A stretch of 64,000 nucleotides of DNA, taken from positions 1 to 64,000 of the forward strand of contig CBIHPK010000012.1 of the NCBI GenBank assembly GCA_966211675.1. Reading direction: 5' to 3'. This stretch comes from SCUS01 sp966211675 (lineage in GTDB: Bacteria > Myxococcota_A > Polyangia > Polyangiales > Ga0077539). Within the stretch, counting starts at the first letter, position 1. The number at the start of each line of letters is the position of its first letter. Shown piece after piece: positions 8,205 through 16,198 of this stretch. The notes below the pieces were generated by a model. That model was not told the origin of the DNA, did not search any database, and saw only the letters and a program-made list of their open reading frames with translations. The translations under genes and the position numbers were made by a program.

Positions 8205-10271
8205 GTGGACGCCCGCGACCTGCCGCCTGAACAACCCGCGCCGCGCGAGGTGCTGTGGCAGCAGGCGCTCATCCGCGCCTCCCTCCAGGGCCTCGAGGAC
8301 GTCGCCGCCGCCGAGGCCGCCGAGGTCCTCTTCGCGCGCTCGCGCCGCGCCTCCACGGCCGCGGCCTTCTTCGACCAGCTCGGCGAGGCCGCCCTCGCCC
8401 GCGGCTTCGCCGTCGCCCGCGTGAGCGTCCTCGAGGAGCGCGCCTTCGACACCCTCGACGGCCTCGTGCGCAACCTCCTGCTCTCCCTGCGCGTCCCCGG
8501 CGCCTCCTCGCGCGCCCGCGGCTGGGCCGCCGTGCTCGATCACTTCGCCGCCGCGCACCCCTCGCCCGTCGCCGCCTTCGACCGCGCCGCCGCCCGCTTC
8601 GGCGCGGCCGGTGACCTCTCGGTGCTCTCCCGCGAGTACCTCGACGCCGCGCCCCGCTCGTCCCGCGTCGCCGCCCGCCTCGACGCCTGGGCCTCGGGCA
8701 CCGAGCTCGCTCGCGTCGAGGGCCGCGTCACCGCCCTCTCCTCCCTCACCTCGGTCACCGCCCGCCGCGCGCTCGGCGAGTTCACCCGGCTGCTCCGGGC
8801 GCTCGGCCACCACGGGCTGCTCATGGTCTTCGAGGGCGCCGAGGTGCTCACCCGCCTCTCGCCCGCGCGCCGCGACGGGAGCTTCACCGTGCTGCGCGAG
8901 CTCGTCGACAACGCCGACGGCGGCCGAGGCCTCGTCGCCGCGCAGCTCTGGGTCTCCGGCACCGCCGCCCTCTTCGACGGACCGCGCGCCATCACCGCCT
9001 TCCGCCCCCTGGCCACGCGCGTGCTCGTCACCTCCACCTTCGAGGGGATCTTCCCCCCGCCGCACCGCGCCCTCGTGGACCTCACCCCGCTCGGCGACTG
9101 GGACCCCGGCGGCGTGCTCCCCACCGTGCGCCCCCCGCCTGCCGCCGCGGCCTCCGCGCTGCGCGCCGTGATGCGCGCCTCGCACGGCCTGCCGCCCGCG
9201 GACCCGGAGGTCTCCATGAGCGTCGGCCACGAGCGCATCGACGCGACCATCACCGAGCTCTTCCACCACGCCGCGCTCGAGAGCTCGGTCTTCGCGCTCG
9301 TCACCGGCGTCTACGGCGCGGGGAAATCGCACCTGCTGATGCACCTCACGGCGCGCGCCCTCTCGGAGCGCCGCCCGGTGTTCCGCCTCGCGATGGAGCA
9401 CCTCGACGCCGACCTCGGCAACCCGCAGCGCCACCTGCGCCGCATGCTCGACCAGGCCGTGCTCCCGCTCCCGTCGGCCCCCTCCGCGCTCGACCGCCTC
9501 GTCGCCTGGACCCGCTCCGCCGTCGGCGTCTACGACCTCCTCGCCGCGCTCGAGGACATCGCGACCACCACCACCGGCGACGCCGCGGTCGCCGCGCGCA
9601 AGGCCCTCTCCCGCGCCTCTCGCCACGCGGGCGCCGGCGTCGCGCTGGAGAGCTTCCTCGGCGCCTCCGACCTCGCGGCGCGCGTGGGCACCTCGGCCTA
9701 TCGCAAGGACGCCTACCAGCGCCTCCAGCTCTGGCTCGAGCTCCTCGCTCGGATGGACGACTGCCGCGGCCCGATGATCCTCATCGACGAGGCCGAGAAC
9801 CTCTACCGCGGCCTCTCCTCATCGCAGCGCCGCGCGGCCCTGCGCTCGCTGTCCTTCTACTGCGGCGGGACGCTCCCGGGCTCCTGCGTGGTGCTCGCGA
9901 TCACGCCGGACGCGCTCACGTCGCTGCGCCACGAGGCGGGCGAGCTGCTCGCGGACGTGACCGAGCAGCGCACCGTGCTCCCCTCCGAGGACGCCGCGAT
10001 GCTGCGCCGCCGCATCACCTGGACGCGCCCGGTGGAGGTGCCCGAGCTCGACGCCGGGCAGCGGGTGGTGCTGGCGTTCCGGGTGCGCGCGACGCACGCG
10101 AGGGTGCGCGGCGAGGTGGACGACCCGCGCTGGGCGTCGTGGGTGACCGGCGCCCTCTCCGACGCGGCGACCCCGCGCGAGCTGGTGCGCCGCGTGATCG
10201 ACCGGCTGGAGGGGCTGTGGTGGCGCTCCGGGGCGGCGCCCACGGCTCACATGCTCTTGAACCAGTCGTGA
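8205..10271 (+). CDS. BrxD-like (DUF2791) ATPase with a degenerate duplicated N-terminal half
   Basis: The 688-residue protein resembles the BrxD/DUF2791 P-loop ATPases known from some BREX phage-defence loci. The C-terminal half has Walker A GVYGAGKS (368-375) and Walker B MILIDEAE (524-531). The N-terminal half repeats the same layout (AALARGF near 63-69 matching RALSERR near 384-390, and LLMVFEGAE at 205-213 matching MILIDEAE), but its P-loop position reads RSRRASTA and the Walker B Asp is gone. It is therefore an internal duplication with one dead copy. No BREX partner gene lies nearby. The start chosen is the GTG at 8205, with a TACACT box just upstream; a GTG at 8157 would add 16 residues. 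The function is unproven. Confidence 0.65.
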   Translation: MDARDLPPEQPAPREVLWQQALIRASLQGLEDVAAAEAAEVLFARSRRASTAAAFFDQLGEAALARGFAVARVSVLEERAFDTLDGLVRNLLLSLRVPGASSRARGWAAVLDHFAAAHPSPVAAFDRAAARFGAAGDLSVLSREYLDAAPRSSRVAARLDAWASGTELARVEGRVTALSSLTSVTARRALGEFTRLLRALGHHGLLMVFEGAEVLTRLSPARRDGSFTVLRELVDNADGGRGLVAAQLWVSGTAALFDGPRAITAFRPLATRVLVTSTFEGIFPPPHRALVDLTPLGDWDPGGVLPTVRPPPAAAASALRAVMRASHGLPPADPEVSMSVGHERIDATITELFHHAALESSVFALVTGVYGAGKSHLLMHLTARALSERRPVFRLAMEHLDADLGNPQRHLRRMLDQAVLPLPSAPSALDRLVAWTRSAVGVYDLLAALEDIATTTTGDAAVAARKALSRASRHAGAGVALESFLGASDLAARVGTSAYRKDAYQRLQLWLELLARMDDCRGPMILIDEAENLYRGLSSSQRRAALRSLSFYCGGTLPGSCVVLAITPDALTSLRHEAGELLADVTEQRTVLPSEDAAMLRRRITWTRPVEVPELDAGQRVVLAFRVRATHARVRGEVDDPRWASWVTGALSDAATPRELVRRVIDRLEGLWWRSGAAPTAHMLLNQS

Positions 10272-10981
10272 CCCGGGCCCAGCAGGAACCCGATGAAGCT
10301 CCCCACCATGAGCGCGGCGATGATGAGCAGCACCGAGGTGCGCGTCGGGGGCGCCGGGGTCGAGCGCCAGCTCCGTCGCATCAGGCGCTTGGTGATGATC
10401 TGCGTGAGCGGACCGGACGGGTCGGCGCCGAGCATCACGCTCAGGCAGCGCAGCATGATCTTCTCGATGTCCGGCGCGCGCTTGTCGACCATGCCGCCCG
10501 GCACCCGCAGCTCGTTGAGCGCGACGGCGTAGATGAACGCCATCCCCACCGGCAGCTTGCCCTGGTTCTCCGGGGCGCCGAGGATCTCGCAGACCTTCGT
10601 CCACTGGTTCTGGCTCACCAGGTTCTCGATGGTCTGCATGGTGAGCGTCGACGCGGGCGACGGGGGCATGCGCGAGTGCGTCGGCGCCGGGAGGTTGGAG
10701 GGCATCACCTCCCGCTGCTTCACCTCCTGGTAGGCCTCCGGCGGCATCGTCTCGATGAAGGTGATCTCCGTCGGCAGCTTCGCCGCGGGCGGAACCGTCG
10801 GCATCGACTGCGCCGCCTGCGCCGCGGCCCCTTCCGCCGGCGGCAGGTCGCTCACGCGCTCCGGGCTCACCGTCGCCTCGAGCAGCTCGGCCAGCGCGCG
10901 GATCGACGGCCTCTTCTCGGGGACCTGCTCGGCCTGCTCCCAGCTGTCGTCGGATTGCGCGCGGTCGGCCGGCTCGGTCAT
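10247..10981 (-). CDS. Hypothetical tail-anchored membrane protein
   Basis: The 244-residue protein has an acidic, Pro/Ala-rich, probably disordered N-terminal 110 residues and a compact helical middle (about 118-205, from TMQTIENLVSQNQW to LTQIITKRLM). One hydrophobic segment lies near the C-terminus (about 217-236, SVLLIIAALMVGSFIGFLLG). With no signal peptide this predicts a cytoplasmic protein anchored by its tail. The ATG at 10981 has AGGAGGAGGT about ten bases upstream, which decides the start. Its 3' end overlaps the convergent BrxD-like gene by 25 bases. I recognise no family. Confidence 0.75.
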   Translation of the reverse strand: MTEPADRAQSDDSWEQAEQVPEKRPSIRALAELLEATVSPERVSDLPPAEGAAAQAAQSMPTVPPAAKLPTEITFIETMPPEAYQEVKQREVMPSNLPAPTHSRMPPSPASTLTMQTIENLVSQNQWTKVCEILGAPENQGKLPVGMAFIYAVALNELRVPGGMVDKRAPDIEKIMLRCLSVMLGADPSGPLTQIITKRLMRRSWRSTPAPPTRTSVLLIIAALMVGSFIGFLLGPGHDWFKSM

Positions 10982-11060
10982 CGTGGGCTCTACCTCCTCC
11001 TCGGTCGCCCGCGACGATACGCCGCGCCGCCCCGCGTTGCCCACTCTCCTGCACGGTCCG

Positions 11061-12569
11061 CTACTCGTACACCCCGTCCAGGCGCCACCGCGCGGCGAGC
11101 GGGTCATACGCGATCAGGTAAAGCCCGCCGTCCTCCAGCTCGACGTCGTAGCCCTCGTGCGCGTAGGCCTCGTCCCACCAGGCTCCCTGCACGCGCCACG
11201 GCCCGCTGCACGCCACCACCCGCCCGCGCACCTCGCCTGAGCGCACCCCCGCGGGGCCCCGATCGCCCAGCGTCACCTCGACCTCCCTCGGCGGGCGGTA
11301 GACGTGCAGGGCCATCGCTCGGCCCCCTTCCTCCCCGGGAGCGCGCGGCGTGCGCGGCGGGTCGAAGGCCGTCACCGCGGCGGCGTAGGGGCGGTGCGTG
11401 TCCGGCGACGAGGGGGCCCCCACGCGGTCGCCGCCCACCAGCGCCGCGAGCCGGGCGAGCGTGAGCGCGAGGCGATCGGGCGCCGGGCCCGGCGGGTCGA
11501 AGAGCCCGAGCTGCGTGGCGCGCAGCGGCTGCGGGAGCGCGGTGATGCGCAGGGCGCGCACGGCGTCCGGGGGCCCCTGCTTCTCCAGCGCCGCTCGCAC
11601 GAGGGCGAAGAGCGTGGGGACGTCGCGCGTGGGCGACGCGAGCGGGAGCGCCCGCTCGTCGGCGACGCGGGAGACGAGCTCGAGCGAGAGCACCAGCCCG
11701 CCGACCCCGAGGCCCCGGCAGGTCAGCCGCGCCACGAGCGCGTCGAGCACCCGGCGGGTGACGAAGAGCAGCGGCTCGACGGTCTGCACCTCCCACTCGA
11801 GCTCGACGCCCTCCTCGTAGCGCGAGGGCAGCGGGTGGGGCACGAAGGCGCGGTCGTCCTCGCCGCGAGCGAGCCGCACCGCGCGGGCGGCCTCCTCGCC
11901 GAGCCGCAGCCCCGCGGCGTCGAGGGGCAGCCGCGCGAGCTCGGCGACCCGCGTGACGCCGAAGCGCCGAAGCTCCGCCCGCAGCGCCTCGGAGAGGGGC
12001 AGCGCCTCCACGGGCAGCGGGCCGAGGTAGCGCGCCTCCTCCCCCTCGGGGATCACCGTCACGCCCCCACGCCTCGCCGCCACCGCGGCCACCCCGAGGT
12101 TGCCCGCGATGCCCACGGAGACCGTCAGCCCCACGCGCCTCGGGGCCTCGCTGAGCGCCGCCCCGAGCCCGGCCTCGCTCTCGTACATCCCCGAGAGCTC
12201 CGCCGCGTCGACCCAGACCCCGTGCGGCGCCGGGGCGAGCCGGGCCCCCACCGTCGCCACCGCGTCGAGGAGCGCCGCGCGTGCCCGCTGCGCGAGCTCC
12301 GCCGAGGCGCCGCGCAGCCGCAGGTCGGGGGCCACCGCGCGGGCCTGGTGCCCGGTCTGCCCGACGGCCACGCCGAGCGCTCGCGCCGCGGCGGTGCAGG
12401 CGAGCACCCGGGCCGCGCCGTAGCCCGGCGGCAGCGCCCCGGCGCGGGCGAGGTCGTGGGCCACGTCGAGCACCGCCACGGGCTGCAGCGCGAGCTCGGG
12501 CTCGACCCGAAGCAGCGCCGAGAGGCTGAGCTCCCGCACCCTCACGAAGGCCACCCGCCGAGGGCTCAC
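11061..12569 (-). CDS. imuB: ImuB, Y-family polymerase-like mutagenesis protein
   Basis: This 502-residue protein is a Y-family DNA polymerase homologue of the ImuB type. ImuB is non-catalytic and links ImuA, the beta clamp and DnaE2 during error-prone repair. The N-terminal part starts FVRVRELSLSALLRVEPEL, where a polymerase would carry its DxD metal-binding motif. The palm, fingers and little-finger regions follow, and QLGLFD (near residue 370) looks like a clamp-binding motif. The C-terminal part ends RWRLDGVYE, as in ImuB proteins. The GTG start at 12569 overlaps the imuA stop as GTGA, indicating translational coupling. The partner dnaE2 is not in the window. The long open frame upstream of 12569 is antisense shadow. 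Confidence 0.87.
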   Translation of the reverse strand: MSPRRVAFVRVRELSLSALLRVEPELALQPVAVLDVAHDLARAGALPPGYGAARVLACTAAARALGVAVGQTGHQARAVAPDLRLRGASAELAQRARAALLDAVATVGARLAPAPHGVWVDAAELSGMYESEAGLGAALSEAPRRVGLTVSVGIAGNLGVAAVAARRGGVTVIPEGEEARYLGPLPVEALPLSEALRAELRRFGVTRVAELARLPLDAAGLRLGEEAARAVRLARGEDDRAFVPHPLPSRYEEGVELEWEVQTVEPLLFVTRRVLDALVARLTCRGLGVGGLVLSLELVSRVADERALPLASPTRDVPTLFALVRAALEKQGPPDAVRALRITALPQPLRATQLGLFDPPGPAPDRLALTLARLAALVGGDRVGAPSSPDTHRPYAAAVTAFDPPRTPRAPGEEGGRAMALHVYRPPREVEVTLGDRGPAGVRSGEVRGRVVACSGPWRVQGAWWDEAYAHEGYDVELEDGGLYLIAYDPLAARWRLDGVYE

Positions 12570-13297
12570 GGCGTCGCCGCAGCGCCCCAGCGGAAGCCCT
12601 CGCCCGGGGCCGCTCCGCCGCGCAGCCGTCGCACCATGAGCTCGGCCTCCACGCCGTCGAGCAGCGGGGCGCCGCCGATCCAGAGGGCGCGCCGACGTTG
12701 CACGGCGAGGCCCACCGCGGCGAAGGCCCCGGGGCGGAAGCGCGGGTCGCCGTCGGTCACCACCAGCAGCGCGGAGTTGGCGCCGAGGGCCCGCTGCGCG
12801 AGGCGCGCCCACGCGGAGGCCGGGACGCCCCGAGCGAGCGCCCTCGAGGGGGGAGCGCCCACGAGGTAGAGCGCGACCAGCGCGAAGCCGCCGCCGTCGA
12901 GGAGGAGGTCGGCGCAGCGGAGGGCCGCGCGCAGGTCCGCGGGGCGCACCCAGAGCAGCCGCGCCCGCTCGTCGGGGGAGAGGTCGTCGGGCTCGAGCGC
13001 GTCGGCGACGTCGATGAGGGCCACGGGCTCGCCCGCCGAGGAGGCGTGCGACAGCAGGTGCAGCGTGACGGCCATGCGCCCGGAGGAGCGCGCCCCGGAG
13101 AGCTCGCTGATGCGCCCTCGGGGCAGGCCGCCGTGGAGGGCGAGGTCGAGCGGGGCGATGCCCGTGGACACCACCCCCGGGCGCGTGCGCCCCCCCGGAG
13201 AGCGCTGCGCCGGGACCACGAGCCCCAGGTGCTGCGAGGTCTGCGCGAGCACCTGGCGGGCGGCAGCGAGGCGGAGGTCGATGGCGGCGGACGACAT
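12566..13297 (-). CDS. imuA: ImuA, RecA-like SOS mutagenesis protein
   Basis: The 243-residue protein is a RecA-fold protein of the ImuA (SulA-like) family, which acts with ImuB and DnaE2 in damage-induced mutagenesis. The segment STGIAPLDLALHGGLPRGRI is the typical RecA/ImuA opening, followed by ELSGARSSGRM where the P-loop would be (the GKT motif is replaced, as in many ImuA proteins). A RecA-like beta-sheet core with ALVALYLVG follows. It is first in the imuA-imuB operon. An SOS box centred about 30 bases before the ATG (13322-13335) indicates LexA control. Confidence 0.85.
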   Translation of the reverse strand: MSSAAIDLRLAAARQVLAQTSQHLGLVVPAQRSPGGRTRPGVVSTGIAPLDLALHGGLPRGRISELSGARSSGRMAVTLHLLSHASSAGEPVALIDVADALEPDDLSPDERARLLWVRPADLRAALRCADLLLDGGGFALVALYLVGAPPSRALARGVPASAWARLAQRALGANSALLVVTDGDPRFRPGAFAAVGLAVQRRRALWIGGAPLLDGVEAELMVRRLRGGAAPGEGFRWGAAATP

Positions 13298-13307
13298 GGC
13301 AGTGGCC

Positions 13308-13336
13308 ACTGCACAGGGTACTGAACAAGTGTTCAA
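13308..13336 (-). promoter_or_regulatory. Candidate imuA promoter overlapped by the SOS box
   Basis: On the minus strand TTGAAC (13331-13336) is followed after 17 bases by TGCAGT (13308-13313), ten bases before the ATG at 13297. The SOS box covers most of the -35 and the adjoining spacer, so bound LexA would block polymerase. Confidence 0.5.
13322..13335. promoter_or_regulatory. LexA (SOS) box, Gram-positive/Cheo-type
   Basis: TGAACAAGTGTTCA is an inverted repeat with six-base arms around AG. Its core fits GAACRNRYGTTC, the SOS box of Bacillus and several other phyla, rather than the E. coli CTGT-N8-ACAG form. It lies 25 bases upstream of imuA and could also affect the divergent lipoprotein gene at 13398. 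Confidence 0.8.
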
Positions 13337-13397
13337 AGGCCAATGTCTCGAAGGGCGAACGGAGGGCGCGTCTTGGGGTAGAACCGCCGCCCCGACG

Positions 13398-14978
13398 ATG
13401 AACGACCCCGTATGGAAGCAGGCGATCGCGCTGGCGTGGATGACCGCGGGCTGCGGCCTGATGGGCGGCGGTGGGGGCGGCGCGGGGGCGGCGACCCCGG
13501 CCAACCTCGCGGCGACCACGAGCACGCCCACGAGCGGCGGGTCCGAGGCGAGCCCCGACGCCGAGCTGCGCGCGATGGTGACCGAAGCCCTCACGCCGCA
13601 GCTCTGCCCGAGGCTGCTGGGGTCCTACGTGGGCCTGCCCGGCGAGGGGGACGCGCGCGGCCCGGCGGCGGGCGCGACGGCCTCGGTGGGTCGCTGGTGG
13701 ATCCGCCGCTGCGAGGCGCGCACCGTGGGCGACCGGATGGAGCTGGCCATCGGCGGCTCGGGCTGGACCTGGATCGACCGCGAGGCGGGCGGCTTCCGCG
13801 TGCGGCAGTACCTGCTCTTCGACGCGAGCGCCTCGCTCGGGGCGGACGTCACCGTCGGGTACGATCGCGCTCGCCGCGTGGCCTCGCTCTGGATGACCCC
13901 CGCCGCGGGGGTGCAGGCCACGATCACCCCTCGCGGCCTGGTCAACGTCGAGCCCCAGGGCTTCTTCGCGTCGGTGCTCGGCGGCGTGGCCGCGGTGACC
14001 GGAGCGTCCGTGAGCGAGCGGGCGCGCACGCAGGCCGCGGAGCTCGGCTCGACGCAGCTGCGCGACCGCCTGGGCGCGGGCTTCACGATGACCGTCGCGC
14101 TGGAGCGCCGGCAGGTGGACTTCATGGTGGGCGCGCTGCAGCGGGGCGAGGTGCCCGAGCGGCCCTATCCCGCGGCGGAGGGAGGGCCCTGGCTGGTGAA
14201 CCAGCGCTCCATGGTGTGGCCGGGCGGCCTCGACGTGGTGGGCCCGGTGGACGCCTCGCAGGGCGCGCTCGGCCTCGACGTGGCGCTGGAGGAGGGCGAC
14301 GGGGCGGTGATCCGCGCGGTGTGCGCCGAGCCCCTGACCCGCTACTTCGACGCGCGCTTCCGCGACCCCGTGGCCACGCCCGCGGCGCCCTCGGGGGAGG
14401 TCCTCGCGGAGCTCACGCAGGGGTCTCGCGAGCGCCACCTCACGCTCCCCGCGCAGGTCTCCGGCGCGCGGTGCCCGGTGGTGCTGACCTTCTCCACCCG
14501 CAGCGGCAGCGCCCTCCCCGCGCGCATGCGCTACCGCGTCGCCCCGGAGCTTCCCGGCGCGGTCGTGACGCCCTCCGCGGCGCGCCGGGTGCGCGTGCAG
14601 GTGGTGGGCGTCTCGGTGACGCCGCGCAACGCCAGCGGCCGCGCGTGGGACCTCGTCGGCGGCGAGGCCGACGTGCGGGTGATCACCGCGTCGGTGCCGC
14701 TGCGGCGCGAGGTCGATCGCACGCCGGTGGTGGCCGACCGCAACGACGCGACCTGGGGGCGCTGGCTGCCGTCGGCCTTCGAGGTGGGGCGCGACCTGCC
14801 GCTGCGCTTCACCGTGGTCGACGACGACACGACCACCGAGGAGGTCATCGGCAGCGCCGACCTCGATGCCGACGCGCTCGCCCGAGCGACGCCCGAGCTC
14901 TCGCTGCCGGTGCGCACCGCGGGCGCGGTCCCCACGCAGACGGGCACGCTGCGGCTGCGCATCGAGGCGCTTCCGTGA
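13398..14978 (+). CDS. Probable lipoprotein with C-terminal C2-like domain
   Basis: This 526-residue protein starts with a short hydrophobic signal and the lipobox-like TAGC (Cys19), followed by a Gly/Ala/Ser/Thr-rich linker, so it is probably a lipoprotein. The middle (about 50-370) has beta-rich segments with WRIRRCEA-like and GGSGWTWIDREAGGF stretches and no family I recognise. The last 150 residues, with VQVVGVSVTPRN, WLPSAFEVGRDL and FTVVDDDTTTEEVIG, look like a C2-type beta-sandwich with an acidic DDD loop that could bind calcium. TAGAAC (13379-13384) is a possible -10 box. The stop overlaps the possible GTG start of the next gene, so the two are probably coupled. Confidence 0.7.
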   Translation: MNDPVWKQAIALAWMTAGCGLMGGGGGGAGAATPANLAATTSTPTSGGSEASPDAELRAMVTEALTPQLCPRLLGSYVGLPGEGDARGPAAGATASVGRWWIRRCEARTVGDRMELAIGGSGWTWIDREAGGFRVRQYLLFDASASLGADVTVGYDRARRVASLWMTPAAGVQATITPRGLVNVEPQGFFASVLGGVAAVTGASVSERARTQAAELGSTQLRDRLGAGFTMTVALERRQVDFMVGALQRGEVPERPYPAAEGGPWLVNQRSMVWPGGLDVVGPVDASQGALGLDVALEEGDGAVIRAVCAEPLTRYFDARFRDPVATPAAPSGEVLAELTQGSRERHLTLPAQVSGARCPVVLTFSTRSGSALPARMRYRVAPELPGAVVTPSAARRVRVQVVGVSVTPRNASGRAWDLVGGEADVRVITASVPLRREVDRTPVVADRNDATWGRWLPSAFEVGRDLPLRFTVVDDDTTTEEVIGSADLDADALARATPELSLPVRTAGAVPTQTGTLRLRIEALP

Positions 14979-14998
14979 AGAGGAGCACGAAGGGACCG

Positions 14999-16138
14999 AT
15001 GACCCACCGAAGCGCCGCGGCGCTGCTGGCCCGCCTCGTGGTCGCGCTGCTGATCGCGACCTCGCTCACCGGATGCCGCCGCGCCCGATCGACCTGGCGA
15101 CGGCACACCGCGCTCGGCCGGGCGCAGGCCCAGGCGGCGGTCGTCCGCGCGGCCCGCGTCGCCCGCGGCCGGGCGCACTACGCCCGCTACTGCGCGCTCT
15201 GCCACGGTCCCAACGCGGAGGGCTACGCGGCCGACCACGCCAACGCCCTCGGCAACCAGGACTTCCTCTCCATCGCCTCGAGCGCCTTCCTCCGCGGGGC
15301 GATCACCAACGGGCGGCCGGGCACGACCATGTCGGCCTGGGGCGAGGCCCACGGCGGCCCCCTCGACGCCCGCAAGATCGACGACATCGTCGCGTACCTC
15401 CGCAGCCGCGCCCGCCGCCCCTTCATCGCCGTGGGCTCGCGCCGCTCGACCGGCGACGCCCAGGCGGGCGGCCGCATCTGGGACCAGCGCTGCCAGACCT
15501 GCCACGGGCTGCTCGGCGAGGGCTCCAACGTCGCCACCAGCGTCTCCAGCCCGAACTTCCTCCACGCGGTGAGCGACGGCTACCTCCGTCACACCATCAC
15601 GCACGGCCGCGCGGGCACCCCGATGGTCGCCTTCAACACCCTCTCTCCCCAGTCGGTCGACGACCTCATCGCGTTCATCCGCAGCGTCGAGCACGTCCCC
15701 GGTCCGCCCCCGCCGCCGAACTACGAGCCCCCGCCCGGGCTCGAGCGGCTGGTGATCAACCCGGAGGGCCGCGCGCCCCAGTTCACGCTGCGCGAGGGGC
15801 GCTTCGTGCCCGCCGAGCAGGTCGCCCGCGCCCTCGCGGAGGGCCGTCGGATGGTGATCCTCGACGCGCGCGCGACCTCCGACTGGTCGGTCAGCCACAT
15901 CGCGGGCGCCCTGCCGTTTCCGTTCTACAACATCGAGGAGATGGCGGGCCGCATCCCCCGCGACGGCACCTGGATCCTCGCGTACTGCGCGTGCCCCCAC
16001 GCCGCCTCCGGGCACGTCGTGGACGAGCTGCGGCGTCGCAACTTCCCCCGCACCGCGGTCATCGACGAGGGCTTCCCCTTCTGGACCGCGCACCACTTCC
16101 CCACCGCGCACGCGGCGATCATCCCCCCGACTCGCTGA
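14999..16138 (+). CDS. Lipoprotein dihaem cytochrome c fused to a rhodanese domain
   Basis: The 379-residue envelope protein has a lipoprotein signal ending LTGC (Cys26). Two cytochrome c domains follow, with haem motifs CALCH (65-69) and CQTCH (165-169) and likely axial Met111 and Met209. After a proline linker (235-248) comes a rhodanese-like domain (about 268-372) with the active-site loop YCACPHAAS, where Cys330 would carry the persulfide. Cytochrome domains move electrons; rhodaneses transfer sulfane sulfur. The fusion suggests redox chemistry on a sulfur compound or a thiol sensor. The ATG at 14999 has AAGGGA upstream; a GTG at 14975 overlapping the previous stop would add eight basic residues. 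Confidence 0.85.
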   Translation: MTHRSAAALLARLVVALLIATSLTGCRRARSTWRRHTALGRAQAQAAVVRAARVARGRAHYARYCALCHGPNAEGYAADHANALGNQDFLSIASSAFLRGAITNGRPGTTMSAWGEAHGGPLDARKIDDIVAYLRSRARRPFIAVGSRRSTGDAQAGGRIWDQRCQTCHGLLGEGSNVATSVSSPNFLHAVSDGYLRHTITHGRAGTPMVAFNTLSPQSVDDLIAFIRSVEHVPGPPPPPNYEPPPGLERLVINPEGRAPQFTLREGRFVPAEQVARALAEGRRMVILDARATSDWSVSHIAGALPFPFYNIEEMAGRIPRDGTWILAYCACPHAASGHVVDELRRRNFPRTAVIDEGFPFWTAHHFPTAHAAIIPPTR

Positions 16139-16161
16139 CCCGAGCACCGCCCGCAGCTTTC

Positions 16162-16191
16162 TTGGTGCCGCGCCGGGGCTTGGGCTAACCG
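16162..16191 (+). promoter_or_regulatory. Candidate promoter of the Ser/Thr kinase gene
   Basis: TTGGTG (16162-16167), an 18-base spacer and TAACCG (16186-16191) end seven bases before the ATG at 16199, implying a leaderless mRNA. The preceding AGCTTTCTTG (16155-16164) is identical to the one before the pseudokinase gene. Confidence 0.45.
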
Positions 16192-16198
16192 ACCATCG

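Noticed and set aside
8205..10981. A BREX phage-defence island
   Set aside because: Only one BrxD-like gene is present; no pglX, brxC, brxL, pglZ or helicase gene is nearby, so a BREX locus cannot be claimed.
12569..14438. Upstream extension of the imuB frame beyond imuA
   Set aside because: The extension has Arg/Pro/Ala-rich low-complexity translation and runs through imuA and the divergent lipoprotein gene.
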